Translations under genes and position numbers: made by a program
Notes under the pieces: model-generated
The model's input: the letters and a program-made list of their open reading frames with translations, nothing else
What the model was told of the DNA's origin: nothing
Database searches by the model: none
Shown here: positions 6,562-13,764 of the stretch, one piece after another
How positions within the stretch are numbered: the first letter of the stretch is position 1
How the letters are laid out: each line of letters begins with the position of its first letter
Assembly (NCBI GenBank): GCA_965151315.1
Contig: CBCTZG010000066.1
Location: 1 to 15,718, forward strand
DNA from: Avimonoglobus sp965151315
GTDB lineage: Bacteria > Bacillota > Clostridia > UBA1381
Direction: 5' to 3'
DNA length: 15,718 nucleotides

Positions 6562-9051
6562 ATGAAGCATTGTTTCGTGTTTTTACTGTTATTTTTATTT
6601 TCCGCGGCCGGCGCCAAAGCTGCGGCGCTGACGCCCCAGGACATCATATTCACCCCCCGGCCGGGCGGGAAATTCATTTACTGCAATAACCCCGAGGCCA
6701 TTACCGACGAATGGCTGGCGGACACCAGCAATAAAAAGCCAAAATATTTAATGAATAACGAGGATCTTGGCCCTGACGTATACTGTATCTACGTATCCCA
6801 TATCAACCACACCGGTCCCCGGGAAAATTATAAGCTCCTGGACAAGGGCTTTGATATTGAGGTGGACGTGGCTTTTATTGCCAAGGAAGACACGGAGCTT
6901 GTTATCCGCAAAACGGCTTTCGAAACGCCCCAGATCAAACGGTACTATAAGGACGGCGCCATCCTTCCCATTGAAGACAACTATGGCAGCCTGAATGCCT
7001 GTGCTGAGATACTGGGCCATGACATCCGGGAACTGAACAGCGACGTTACCTACCACACCAAGGAGCAGAAGCCGGTGACCCTCCAGGTCAAAAAAGGAGA
7101 GATCTTCTGGCTCAGCGAATTGATTGAAAATTACCGGCCGGTGGCCTTCCGCAAGACGGTGCACTTGGCAGCCGAGGCAGAGATCCTTTCCGGGAAAATG
7201 GATATCAACGTAGCGGCGATCCGGTCTTCTGCCGGCAGGCCGGGGAACCGCAGCTATGTGGCAGCCAAGCCCGGCTACGGCGACTATATCCGGGACAGGA
7301 TGCACAAGGGGGTAGCGGACAGCCTGCCCATCGTGGATACATCCCTTGCCTATACCATTGACGATTCCCATACGGAAGGCACCCATTTGCCTGTAATGGT
7401 CTATAATCAGTATGTCCCTGAGGGCTATCAGGCCACGGAATGGTGTACCCATCTAAACCCCCAGGACGACGCACAGTTCCGCCGTGTTGCCGTGGAGTCA
7501 GACCTGATGTCCTACCATTACCGGGATGATACCAAGCTCAATTATTACGGCGCCAATGTGCCTCAGCAGGACCGGGACAATATCTATCGGTTTGACGCGT
7601 TCCACAGCGACACCATCGGCTATGACGGCCTGGTGACCGGCTACCAGCCGGAGGACTATCTGCCCAACTACCCTCTGTCCACAGAACTGGAAAACTTCGG
7701 TTACTGCTGCAGTATCGGCAATTACGGCGTGGAAACCAAGTACCATATGTCCATCGAAAACGCGGGCAGCTATACCCGGTATCTGAAATACAATATGACC
7801 ACCTCCTCCAACGCCATCGTCATGGTGGAGGACAAGGCCGGGAACCTGCTCCAGCCGGTGATCTCCCGGGGCCAGACCCCAGCGCTGACCATGGAGACTG
7901 TGGCCTGCGTCGAGCTGCCGGCCCAGGCCACCACAGAATTTGTCATTACCGTGATCCTGCCGGTAAACCAGTTCGGCGGTCTGCGCAATTCCATGCATAT
8001 CTCCGACAGGCCGTATACCTTCCAGTTTGAAACCGACCAGCGGCTGCTTGTCCCGGAAAACGTAATTATCAGCGATATTGATGAACTGCTGACCCATTCT
8101 GACAAAGCCACACAAAAGGCCTTTGCCGGCAATGCCCACAACTATATCATTACCAAGACCAAAACCGGCTATATGGCCCGGTGGAGCCCCTGGGACGGAT
8201 TCCCCGACTATTACCGCCCCTATCTGGCCCTAGCCAGCGGAATCTACTTTTTAGACGAGGATTTTAATTTGACGCATACCCAGCTGTTCCCGGCCCAGCC
8301 CGTAGAGGCCAGCTATGCCAAGGGGATGTATTTTGTCCGCACCGAGGGTGATGTCAGCTACCGTTCCACGGACGGCAAAACATGGCTCCCTTACGGTGAA
8401 AAACAGCTTCCGAAGGATAACGGCAGTACCTACGCGGCGGTCATGGCCAACGGCACGGAATATTTGACCTTAAATGCGGACAATTTCTTCCGGGTAGACT
8501 ATCAGGCTGCGCCGCCCTTGTATATTGAATCCATCGGCGATCTATACTATTATGCCATTGGGGAAAAGATTTTTATCTCCTTTGACGGCGTGTACTGGCA
8601 GGAATATGACGCCGGCATCTTGATCCAGTCGGTAGAACGGCGGGCGGATCAATTGATAATCAATGGTGAAAAAAGCCTGACCGTGGAAAAGCCGCAGCAG
8701 AATATTATTGTCCGGCTGGATAACGCTATTTTAGGGTTTGATCAGCCGCCGGTTATTTCCAATGACCGGGTCATGGTCCCCTTTCGGTTTATTTTTGAAA
8801 AGCTGGGGATGTATGTGACCTGGGATCCTGAAACCCAGACTGCCACAGCCTTCAACGGCGTCCGTACCCTATCCTTTCCGGTAGGCAGTCCCACAGCGCT
8901 GGTAGACGGTACAGAATACCCCTTAGACGCCCCTGCTATCCAGACCCAGGATCGGGTCTTGGTCCCGCTCCGCTTTTTGAGCGAGAAGCTGGGGTATGAC
9001 GTCCAGTGGGACGCCGTCAATCAAATCGCCCGGATCATCAGCAAGCCATAA
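6562..9051 (+). CDS. Secreted protein with C-terminal copper-amine-oxidase N-terminal-like repeats
   Basis: The 829-residue product starts with a signal peptide: MKH, a hydrophobic core (CFVFLLLFLFSAAG), then AKA/A as a likely cleavage site near residue 20. The C-terminal part has two related blocks at about 730-766 (DRVMVPFRFIFEKLGMYVTWD) and 791-827 (DRVLVPLRFLSEKLGYDVQWD). These are the hallmark of the copper amine oxidase N-terminal-like domain (PF07833), which in Bacillota is a wall- or surface-associated module and not an oxidase. Before it, STDGKTW (about 602-608) and SFDGVYW (about 673-680) look like Asp-box/beta-propeller turns. I do not recognise residues 20-560, which are rich in Tyr, Asn and Asp and contain few Cys. 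There is no LPXTG motif, C-terminal membrane anchor or lipobox. It is a single-gene unit with a strong AAAGGAG site, divergent from the ABC exporter. Function unknown. Confidence 0.85.
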   Translation: MKHCFVFLLLFLFSAAGAKAAALTPQDIIFTPRPGGKFIYCNNPEAITDEWLADTSNKKPKYLMNNEDLGPDVYCIYVSHINHTGPRENYKLLDKGFDIEVDVAFIAKEDTELVIRKTAFETPQIKRYYKDGAILPIEDNYGSLNACAEILGHDIRELNSDVTYHTKEQKPVTLQVKKGEIFWLSELIENYRPVAFRKTVHLAAEAEILSGKMDINVAAIRSSAGRPGNRSYVAAKPGYGDYIRDRMHKGVADSLPIVDTSLAYTIDDSHTEGTHLPVMVYNQYVPEGYQATEWCTHLNPQDDAQFRRVAVESDLMSYHYRDDTKLNYYGANVPQQDRDNIYRFDAFHSDTIGYDGLVTGYQPEDYLPNYPLSTELENFGYCCSIGNYGVETKYHMSIENAGSYTRYLKYNMTTSSNAIVMVEDKAGNLLQPVISRGQTPALTMETVACVELPAQATTEFVITVILPVNQFGGLRNSMHISDRPYTFQFETDQRLLVPENVIISDIDELLTHSDKATQKAFAGNAHNYIITKTKTGYMARWSPWDGFPDYYRPYLALASGIYFLDEDFNLTHTQLFPAQPVEASYAKGMYFVRTEGDVSYRSTDGKTWLPYGEKQLPKDNGSTYAAVMANGTEYLTLNADNFFRVDYQAAPPLYIESIGDLYYYAIGEKIFISFDGVYWQEYDAGILIQSVERRADQLIINGEKSLTVEKPQQNIIVRLDNAILGFDQPPVISNDRVMVPFRFIFEKLGMYVTWDPETQTATAFNGVRTLSFPVGSPTALVDGTEYPLDAPAIQTQDRVLVPLRFLSEKLGYDVQWDAVNQIARIISKP

Positions 9052-9067
9052 ACCCTGCCTTAACCAC

Positions 9068-9100
9068 AAAAAAATAACCGCCCTAGGCGGTTATTTTTTT
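9068..9100 (+). terminator. Bidirectional terminator between convergent genes
   Basis: A 15-bp perfect stem (9068-9082 with 9086-9100; core ATAACCGCC/GGCGGTTAT) has a 3-base loop and A7/T7 tails. It lies 16 bases after the secreted-protein stop and 3 bases beyond the minus-strand stop of the Gly/Cys-rich gene. It can end both transcripts. Confidence 0.93.
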
Positions 9101-9103
9101 GAA

Positions 9104-9256
9104 TTAGCAGCAGCAATCATCGTCACAGCAGCAGTTATTGCCGCCGCCGAAAATCCCATTGCCGTTATCGCAGAAACAGATTATCAAAATAATGATAATC
9201 AAAATCCAGATCCAGCCGCCGTCGTTATTGCCGCCGCATCCTCCAAATAATCCCAT
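9104..9256 (-). CDS. 50-aa Gly/Cys-rich single-helix membrane peptide
   Basis: The product begins MGLFGGCGGNNDGG, has one very hydrophobic helix (WIWILIIIILIICF), then CDNGNGIFGGGNN and an unusual tail CCCDDDCCC. The layout of a Gly/Asn-rich N terminus, one helix and a short polar end recalls small Bacillota proteins such as the YjcZ type, but I cannot assign it to that family. The tail's six cysteines around three aspartates suggest metal binding or disulfides; this is inference. The ATG at 9256 has AAAAAGGAGG (9266-9275 on the minus strand), a very strong ribosome site, 9 bases upstream. An in-frame start further up (9310) would run through that site and is rejected. It lies downstream of the 97-aa gene, and the gap holds an inverted repeat covering the ribosome site. 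Confidence 0.75.
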   Translation of the reverse strand: MGLFGGCGGNNDGGWIWILIIIILIICFCDNGNGIFGGGNNCCCDDDCCC

Positions 9257-9264
9257 AATCAAAA

Positions 9265-9326
9265 TCCTCCTTTTTAATATTGTACAGGACTCAACTGCCT
9301 TGTTATACAATACGCAAAAAGGAGGA
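9265..9326 (-). promoter_or_regulatory. Inverted repeat masking the ribosome site of the Gly/Cys-rich gene
   Basis: The arms are 9265-9286 and 9304-9326, separated by 17 bases. TCCTCCTTTTT at 9265-9275 pairs with AAAAAGGAGGA at 9316-9326, and TATTGTACA (9278-9286) pairs with TATACAATA (9304-9312) with one mismatch. A minus-strand transcript coming from the 97-aa gene would place CCTCCTTTTT against the AAAAAGGAGG ribosome site at 9266-9275. The hairpin is followed by ATTTTG, so weak termination is an alternative role. Confidence 0.45.
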
Positions 9327-9331
9327 AAATG

Positions 9332-9625
9332 TTACACTTCGCCTTCATGAAAAATATAGACCTTATCCTTTGCCCGGGTTAAATACAGCATAAACTCCCG
9401 CTTCCCCGTCCGGACAATACAGCTCCAGCCGCCGCCGGTTTCCCGGATGGGAGAATACGAAGCCCCCGGATAGTGGGCGTCTAAATACCGTTCTACCGCC
9501 TGATGCTGTTCCGCGAATCTGGGCCGGTTAAAAATACCGTTCCCCCGGATCATGCTATATATGCCGCCGGCCGCCAGCCCCACCGCCAGTGCCAGCCACG
9601 GCCGCCGTTTCTTTTCCTGATTCAT
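9332..9625 (-). CDS. Hypothetical 97-aa membrane-anchored protein
   Basis: I do not recognise this protein. A charged start (MNQEKKRRP) is followed by one helix (WLALAVGLAAGGIYSMI), so it is probably anchored by the N terminus with positive charges inside the cell. The rest, about 65 residues, is predicted outside: an acidic amphipathic stretch (EQHQAVERYLDAHYPGASYS) then a beta-rich end (GGWSCIVRTGKREFMLYL, KVYIFHEGEV). The ATG at 9625 has AGGAGGT 6 bases upstream. It starts 15 bases after the rsmI stop and its ribosome site falls in that gap, so it is likely the end of the mreB-fabZ-trmN6-rsmI transcript. No terminator other than the inverted repeat at 9265-9326 follows. Function unknown. 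Confidence 0.75.
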   Translation of the reverse strand: MNQEKKRRPWLALAVGLAAGGIYSMIRGNGIFNRPRFAEQHQAVERYLDAHYPGASYSPIRETGGGWSCIVRTGKREFMLYLTRAKDKVYIFHEGEV

Positions 9626-9640
9626 ATCCGCACCTCCTGC

Positions 9641-10477
9641 TTACGAATGGTATGCCTGATAAACCTCCCGTTTGGGAAGCCCTCTGTCCTTGGCCGCTTC
9701 CTTCACGGCATCCTTGCTGGACAGGCCTTTTTGGATATAGCCGTCCACATGTTCCCGCACACTCAAAGCATCCCACCACTGCGGCGCTTCCGCCGCCGGT
9801 GCCTGGGCGCCGGCAATTACCAGTACATATTCCCCCCGGGGCGGCGTTGCTTCATAATATGCTACTGCCTCCGCCAGGGTCATGCGCAGGATCTCCTCAT
9901 GGAGCTTGGTCAGCTCACGGCAGAGGGCAATCCGCCGTTCCCCGCCGAAAATCTGGCACATATCCGCCAGGGTATATTTCAGCTTGTGGGGCGCCTCATA
10001 AAAGATCAGGGTATGGGGGTCGTTCTTCACGCTTTCCAAATGCTCCCGCCTGTGCCGCTTGTTCACGGATAAAAACCCTTCAAAGGCAAACCGCCGTGCA
10101 GGCAGCCCGGACAGAATTAAAGCGTTGACCGCCGCCACAGGCCCCGGGATGGATGTAACCGTTATCCCCCGTTCGATGCAAAGCGCCACCAGATCCTCTC
10201 CCGGATCCGATATGGCCGGCGTCCCAGCGTCCGACACTAGACAAACATCCTTGCCTGCTTCCAGCAGCCCGGCAATATACGCGCCCTTTTCCCGCTTATT
10301 ATGCTCATGATAGCTAGTCAAGGGCTTGGCAATGCCAAAATGGTTCAAAAGCTGTACGGTCCGGCGGGTATCCTCCGCCGCTACCAGATCCGCCGCCTTG
10401 AGCGCCTCCAAGGCCCGGTAGGATATATCCCCCAGGTTTCCGATAGGCGTGGCACATAAATATAATGTTCCGCACAT
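9641..10477 (-). CDS. rsmI: 16S rRNA (cytidine(1402)-2'-O)-methyltransferase RsmI
   Basis: RsmI methylates the 2'-O of C1402 in the decoding centre of 16S rRNA, using S-adenosylmethionine. The 278-residue product has the family start GTLYLCATPIGNLGDIS, the AEDTRRT motif, and LTSYHEHNK. SDAGTPAISDPG lies at about residues 82-93, followed by SIPGPVAAVNALILSGLP, and FYEAPHKL is the tetrapyrrole-methylase fold signature. The C-terminal helical region (ALSVREHVDGYIQKGLSSKDAVKEAAKDRGLPKREVY) is also normal. I chose the ATG at 10477, which has AGAGGA 10 bases upstream and starts next to the conserved GTLYL block. An ATG at 10498 would add seven residues, lacks a ribosome site and overlaps the preceding gene by 14 bases. 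It follows trmN6 by 7 bases. Confidence 0.95.
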   Translation of the reverse strand: MCGTLYLCATPIGNLGDISYRALEALKAADLVAAEDTRRTVQLLNHFGIAKPLTSYHEHNKREKGAYIAGLLEAGKDVCLVSDAGTPAISDPGEDLVALCIERGITVTSIPGPVAAVNALILSGLPARRFAFEGFLSVNKRHRREHLESVKNDPHTLIFYEAPHKLKYTLADMCQIFGGERRIALCRELTKLHEEILRMTLAEAVAYYEATPPRGEYVLVIAGAQAPAAEAPQWWDALSVREHVDGYIQKGLSSKDAVKEAAKDRGLPKREVYQAYHS

Positions 10478-10484
10478 GGGCTTA

Positions 10485-11228
10485 TTATCCTCTTCCATAT
10501 ATTTTTTTCAGTTCTTTGCTCTCTCCGCCTGCAGGATCCCTTAAAAACAGGGGCGGCAGGATCCGCAGCTCTGTCCCGCCGCGGAGGCTGCCGTCTACCA
10601 GACACAGGACCGGTTCCCGGTCGGGAGCCGGGTGTACCAGCCGCAGCCGCTTGGGTTCAAGCTGCCGCTGCCGCATGGCCCAGAAAAGCTCCGCCAGCCG
10701 GCTGGGCCGGTGCACCATAATCAAATGACCGCCGGGCCGCAGCAGCTCCGCCGATGCCTGGACCACATCCGATAAGGTACACGTAACCTCATGCCGGGCA
10801 ATCAGCTTTTCTTCCGCCGCATTTTGAATGCCCGCGCCGGCTTTCATATACGGCGGATTGCAGGTGACCATATCAAACCTTCCTCTGCCGTAATACGCCG
10901 CCGCCTGCCGCAGGTCGCCCTGGCGAATCTCCACCCGGCGCTCCAGGCTGTTCAGCGCCACAGAGCGCTGGGCCATTCCGCAGATCACTTTCTGGATTTC
11001 CAGGCCGAAAATCCGGGGCGTATTGGTCTTATGCGAAAGCAAAATGGGAACGATCCCCGTTCCCGTGCATAAATCCAAGATTTCCCGGGCGGTAGTCCCG
11101 CTGGCAAAATCAGCCAAAAGCACCGCGTCCGTCCCAAATCGGAAACCGTTTCGTTTCTGGATCAGCCGGAGTCCGCCGGCCTGCAGGTCCTCTACGGTTT
11201 CGTCCGGGAAAATTTCCGGCGGGGTCAT
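10485..11228 (-). CDS. trmN6: tRNA1(Val) (adenine-N6)-methyltransferase-like protein (TrmN6/YfiC family)
   Basis: This SAM-dependent methylase would form m6A at position 37 of tRNA-Val in the E. coli family member. Motif I (DLCTGTGIVPILL) starts at about residue 52, an acidic SAM-ribose residue is in GLEIQK near 75-80, and the N6-adenine catalytic motif NPPY is at 124-127. GGHLIMVHRP is the usual later beta strand, and the N-terminal block QKRNGFRFGTDAVLLADF is typical of the YfiC group. 247 residues is a normal length. The ATG overlaps the fabZ stop as ATGA, so translation is coupled. The gene pair trmN6-rsmI is common in Bacillota. The exact tRNA target cannot be read from sequence. A tRNA-Val gene lies elsewhere in the window, but I take that as chance. 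Confidence 0.9.
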   Translation of the reverse strand: MTPPEIFPDETVEDLQAGGLRLIQKRNGFRFGTDAVLLADFASGTTAREILDLCTGTGIVPILLSHKTNTPRIFGLEIQKVICGMAQRSVALNSLERRVEIRQGDLRQAAAYYGRGRFDMVTCNPPYMKAGAGIQNAAEEKLIARHEVTCTLSDVVQASAELLRPGGHLIMVHRPSRLAELFWAMRQRQLEPKRLRLVHPAPDREPVLCLVDGSLRGGTELRILPPLFLRDPAGGESKELKKIYGRG

Positions 11229-11671
11229 CCGGCTTGGCTGGCGGCGTTATCCACAACCGCAAAGCTGATCTCGCCAGCCGCAGCCACCTGATCCCCGACC
11301 GCAGCTTTTACATTCGCCTTCCCCATGCCGTGGCGGTAAACAACCAGCTCCGCCTCCAGCCGCAATGTGTCCCCCGGTACCACCTGCCGGCGGAACTTGA
11401 AATTGTTGATCCCGGTAAACACACCGATTTTCCCTTTGTTCTCCGGCATAGACAGCAGTAAAACCGCACCTAACTGGGCTAGGCTTTCCGCAATCAGCAC
11501 TCCCGGCATGATCGGGTTTCCGGGGAAGTGCCCCTGGAAAAAGGGCTCGTTGGCAGAAACGTTTTTAATTCCCACGGCCCGCTTCCCGGCCTCCATCTCC
11601 AACACCTTGTCCACCAAAAGAATGGGGTAACGATGGGGCAGAATTTTCTGAATATCAATATTTTCCAACAT
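11225..11671 (-). CDS. fabZ: 3-hydroxyacyl-[acyl-carrier-protein] dehydratase FabZ
   Basis: FabZ removes water from 3-hydroxyacyl-ACP in type II fatty acid synthesis, in the cytoplasm. The 148-residue hot-dog protein begins MLENIDIQKILPHRYPILLVD, the standard FabZ opening. It carries GHFPGNPIMPGV with catalytic His48 and LIAESLAQLGA with catalytic Glu62. FRRQVVPGDTLRLEAE is the conserved third block. AAAGGA lies 9 bases before the ATG. It starts 15 bases after the mreB stop and overlaps trmN6 by four bases, so it is the second gene of the cluster. No FapR-like operator is visible, so control is probably through the mreB promoter. Placement next to an mreB/mbl gene is also known near mbl in Bacillus. 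Confidence 0.97.
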   Translation of the reverse strand: MLENIDIQKILPHRYPILLVDKVLEMEAGKRAVGIKNVSANEPFFQGHFPGNPIMPGVLIAESLAQLGAVLLLSMPENKGKIGVFTGINNFKFRRQVVPGDTLRLEAELVVYRHGMGKANVKAAVGDQVAAAGEISFAVVDNAASQAG

Positions 11672-11686
11672 AGCTGGTATCCTTTC

Positions 11687-12736
11687 TTAAATGGTTTTAT
11701 AGTATGTATGGGCGGCGTCTACGTTCCGGCGGCCTACGCTGTCTAGGGCGACCCCCGCGCCCTTGATCACACAGGCGTCCATATCCTGGGCCAGGAAGAT
11801 CTTGATCCCTGTTTCGATACGCAGGCGCTTGTCCAGCCCGTAGATCTTGGCGCCGCCGCCGGTCAGCAGGATGCCGTCCTCTAAAATATCGTTTAAAAGC
11901 TCCGGCGGCGTATCCTCCAGAGTGTCCTTAATGGCCTGGATGACTTCTCCTACCACCCCGTCGAACGCCTCCCGGATCTCGTCGGAATTGATCGCGGCAG
12001 TTCTGGGCAGTCCCGACTGGGTGTCCGTCCCGCAGATTGTAACGCTTACGATCCGTTCCCGGGGGAATACGCAGCCCACCTCCCGCTTAATCTTCTCTGC
12101 CGTGGGCTGGCCTATATTCAGGTTATACCGCTTTTGCATATAGTCTATTACCGCCTGTGTAAAGCTGTCGCCGGCCGTTTTGATGGATCGGCTGATAACC
12201 GCCTGCCCCAGGGAAATCGCCGCCACGTCCGTAGTTCCGCCGCCAATGTCCACGATCAGCATCCCCCGGGCTAGGGAAATATCGCAGCCCGCGCCGATGG
12301 CCGCCGCGATGGGCTCCTCAATAATATATACCCGCCGGGCGCCCGCCTGGCTGCAGGCTTCAATTACGGCCCGCTGTTCCACGTCTGTAATGTCCGCCGG
12401 TACGCAAACCATTACCCTGGGCTTTAAAAGGCTTTTTTGGCATACCTTAGCGATAAACCGCCGGAGCATTTCCGCCGCCAGATAGCTGTCTGTGATCACG
12501 CCGCCGGACAGCGGGTGCTCCACCGCCAGCGCCTGGGGCGTTTTCCCCAGCATTGCCCATGCCTCTTCGCCCACAGCCTGGATGCTTTTGTCGTCCACGT
12601 CATACGCCGTTACCGACGGCTCGTACAGCACAATCCCCTCTCCCTGCACATACAAAAGTGTGGTGGCTGTTCCCAGATCAATGGCTATGTCCTTGGAAAA
12701 CAGACCCCCGAAATTTGTGCCAATGCTCATGTTCAT
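11687..12736 (-). CDS. mreB: MreB/Mbl-type bacterial actin, rod-shape determination
   Basis: This is an actin-fold ATPase that forms membrane-bound filaments guiding lateral wall synthesis. The 349-residue product has phosphate-1 motif IAIDLGTATTLLYV near residues 17-30 and connecting/phosphate-2 motif VDIGGGTTDVAAISLG at 162-177. EEPIAAAIGAG is at 140-150 and the adenosine motif LLTGGGAKIYGLDK lies near 300. All are intact. MreB and Mbl cannot be separated by eye; linkage to fabZ fits Mbl. No mreC or mreD is adjacent, so this could be a second paralogue. The start at 12736 has GGAGA 7 bases upstream; an ATG two codons later also has a usable site. It is the first gene of a five-gene cluster with a promoter just upstream. 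Confidence 0.93.
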   Translation of the reverse strand: MNMSIGTNFGGLFSKDIAIDLGTATTLLYVQGEGIVLYEPSVTAYDVDDKSIQAVGEEAWAMLGKTPQALAVEHPLSGGVITDSYLAAEMLRRFIAKVCQKSLLKPRVMVCVPADITDVEQRAVIEACSQAGARRVYIIEEPIAAAIGAGCDISLARGMLIVDIGGGTTDVAAISLGQAVISRSIKTAGDSFTQAVIDYMQKRYNLNIGQPTAEKIKREVGCVFPRERIVSVTICGTDTQSGLPRTAAINSDEIREAFDGVVGEVIQAIKDTLEDTPPELLNDILEDGILLTGGGAKIYGLDKRLRIETGIKIFLAQDMDACVIKGAGVALDSVGRRNVDAAHTYYKTI

Positions 12737-12765
12737 TCTCCATTCTCCAATACGAATCTTCTATC

Positions 12766-12793
12766 ATTATACATGATTTACCGGGATATGCAA
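12766..12793 (-). promoter_or_regulatory. Promoter for the mreB-fabZ-trmN6-rsmI cluster
   Basis: On the minus strand, TTGCAT (12788-12793), a 16-base spacer and a perfect TATAAT (12766-12771). The -35 box lies within the last codons of the upstream amidohydrolase gene. Predicted start is near 12759, about 23 bases before the ATG. Confidence 0.75.
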
Positions 12794-13611
12794 GGGATTT
12801 CCGGTAAATTCAGCAGCTTCGCCGCGTTTTTATATTGGATTTTTTCCAGCTCAGCAGCGGAAAGCTCCAGCCCCGCCAAAGCGGCAAGGGTATCCCGGGG
12901 CGCCTCCCAGGGGGAATCCGTCCCAAACAGAATCCTATCCGCACCGTGGTTTTCAATGATCCGCCGGGCCTGCTCCGGCGCCATTTGGGTCACGCTGAAG
13001 CTGGTATCGAAAAACAGCGGCTGTCCAACTAAATACCGCTCCACATCGTCCCACATCCGCCAGCCGCCCATATGCGCGGCCACAAGCCGGATCCCAGGCG
13101 CCTGCTCTAACGCCGACCGCAGCTGCTTTGGCCTGCAATGTACCGGCGGCGGCATTCCAATATCCGCCCCAGCATGAACAACCACGATCAGCCCAAGCTC
13201 CGCGCATTTTTTCAAAATCCGTACTGATTCCAGCTCATCAATATTCGCCTTCTGGTATTCCGGGTGCAGCTTGATCCCCAGGAGCCCCATGGCGTGAATT
13301 TCCTCCAACACCGCTTCCCAGTCCGCCTGCATCGGATGTACACTGCCAAAGGAGATCAGACCCGGCTGTGCGTTCAACTCCTTGGCAAACCGGTTGATCG
13401 AGCCGGATTGGGTCACCGTGGTGGCGATGGGCAGGACAACAGAAAGCTCCACCCCGTCCTGGGCCATCAGCGCCCGCAGCCCAGCCACATCGCCGGCCCG
13501 TACCGCTTTGCTTTTTTTTCCCGACTCCCGCAGGGTATTTTCCTCTAAAATATCAATGGTGCGCTCCGCAATTTTATCTGGGAACGCGTGGGTATGAAAA
13601 TCAATGACCAT
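12778..13611 (-). CDS. Amidohydrolase family protein (metal-dependent TIM-barrel hydrolase/decarboxylase)
   Basis: This is a 277-residue amidohydrolase-2 type (PF04909-like) enzyme. Visible metal and active-site residues are HxH at His6 and His8 (DFHTHAF), Lys114 in GIKLHPEYQ, His146 in VVVHAG, His180 in AAHMGG, and Asp232 in FGTDSPW, in the usual order and spacing. The set is complete, so the enzyme is probably active. The family includes decarboxylases and lactonases, and the substrate cannot be told. The ATG at 13611 has AAAGGAG 11 bases upstream, slightly long. It has its own promoter at 13642-13670 and no terminator before mreB, so some readthrough into the mreB cluster is likely. It is divergent from the MATE gene. 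Confidence 0.88.
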   Translation of the reverse strand: MVIDFHTHAFPDKIAERTIDILEENTLRESGKKSKAVRAGDVAGLRALMAQDGVELSVVLPIATTVTQSGSINRFAKELNAQPGLISFGSVHPMQADWEAVLEEIHAMGLLGIKLHPEYQKANIDELESVRILKKCAELGLIVVVHAGADIGMPPPVHCRPKQLRSALEQAPGIRLVAAHMGGWRMWDDVERYLVGQPLFFDTSFSVTQMAPEQARRIIENHGADRILFGTDSPWEAPRDTLAALAGLELSAAELEKIQYKNAAKLLNLPEIPCISR

Positions 13612-13641
13612 TTTTAGTTCCGCTCCTTTACATTACCTTAT

Positions 13642-13670
13642 ATTTTACCGCAAAATCCGGAAAAATGCAA
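13642..13670 (-). promoter_or_regulatory. Promoter for the amidohydrolase gene
   Basis: On the minus strand, TTGCAT (13665-13670), a 17-base spacer and TAAAAT (13642-13647). Predicted start is near 13635, giving a leader of about 24 bases that includes the AAAGGAG site. Confidence 0.7.
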
Positions 13671-13712
13671 GCCCAACCCTTTGTGCAATTCCGCCTAAAT
13701 TTCTAAAACAGA

Positions 13713-13741
13713 TTGGAAATTCCTGCGGAGTATGATATAAT
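13713..13741 (+). promoter_or_regulatory. Promoter for the MATE efflux gene
   Basis: TTGGAA (13713-13718), a 17-base spacer and a perfect TATAAT (13736-13741) preceded by TGA, which makes an extended -10. The predicted start near 13748 leaves a very short leader, with AAAGGA (13751-13756) as the ribosome site 8 bases before the ATG. Confidence 0.8.
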
Positions 13742-13764
13742 ACGATGCAGAAAGGATCGATAAT

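Noticed and set aside
9104..9310. Longer start (9310) for the Gly/Cys-rich peptide
   Set aside because: It would translate through the very strong ribosome site at 9266-9275, and the extra residues do not fit the small-peptide layout.
9329..9382. Plus-strand 17-codon frame preceded by AAAAAGGAGG at 9316-9325
   Set aside because: The spacing to the ATG is only 3 bases, the frame is antisense to the 97-aa gene, and the purine run is better explained as an arm of the inverted repeat.
12437..13177. Plus-strand frame of 246 codons across the mreB/amidohydrolase junction
   Set aside because: It is antisense to two well-supported genes and their promoter, and the product has no recognisable domain.
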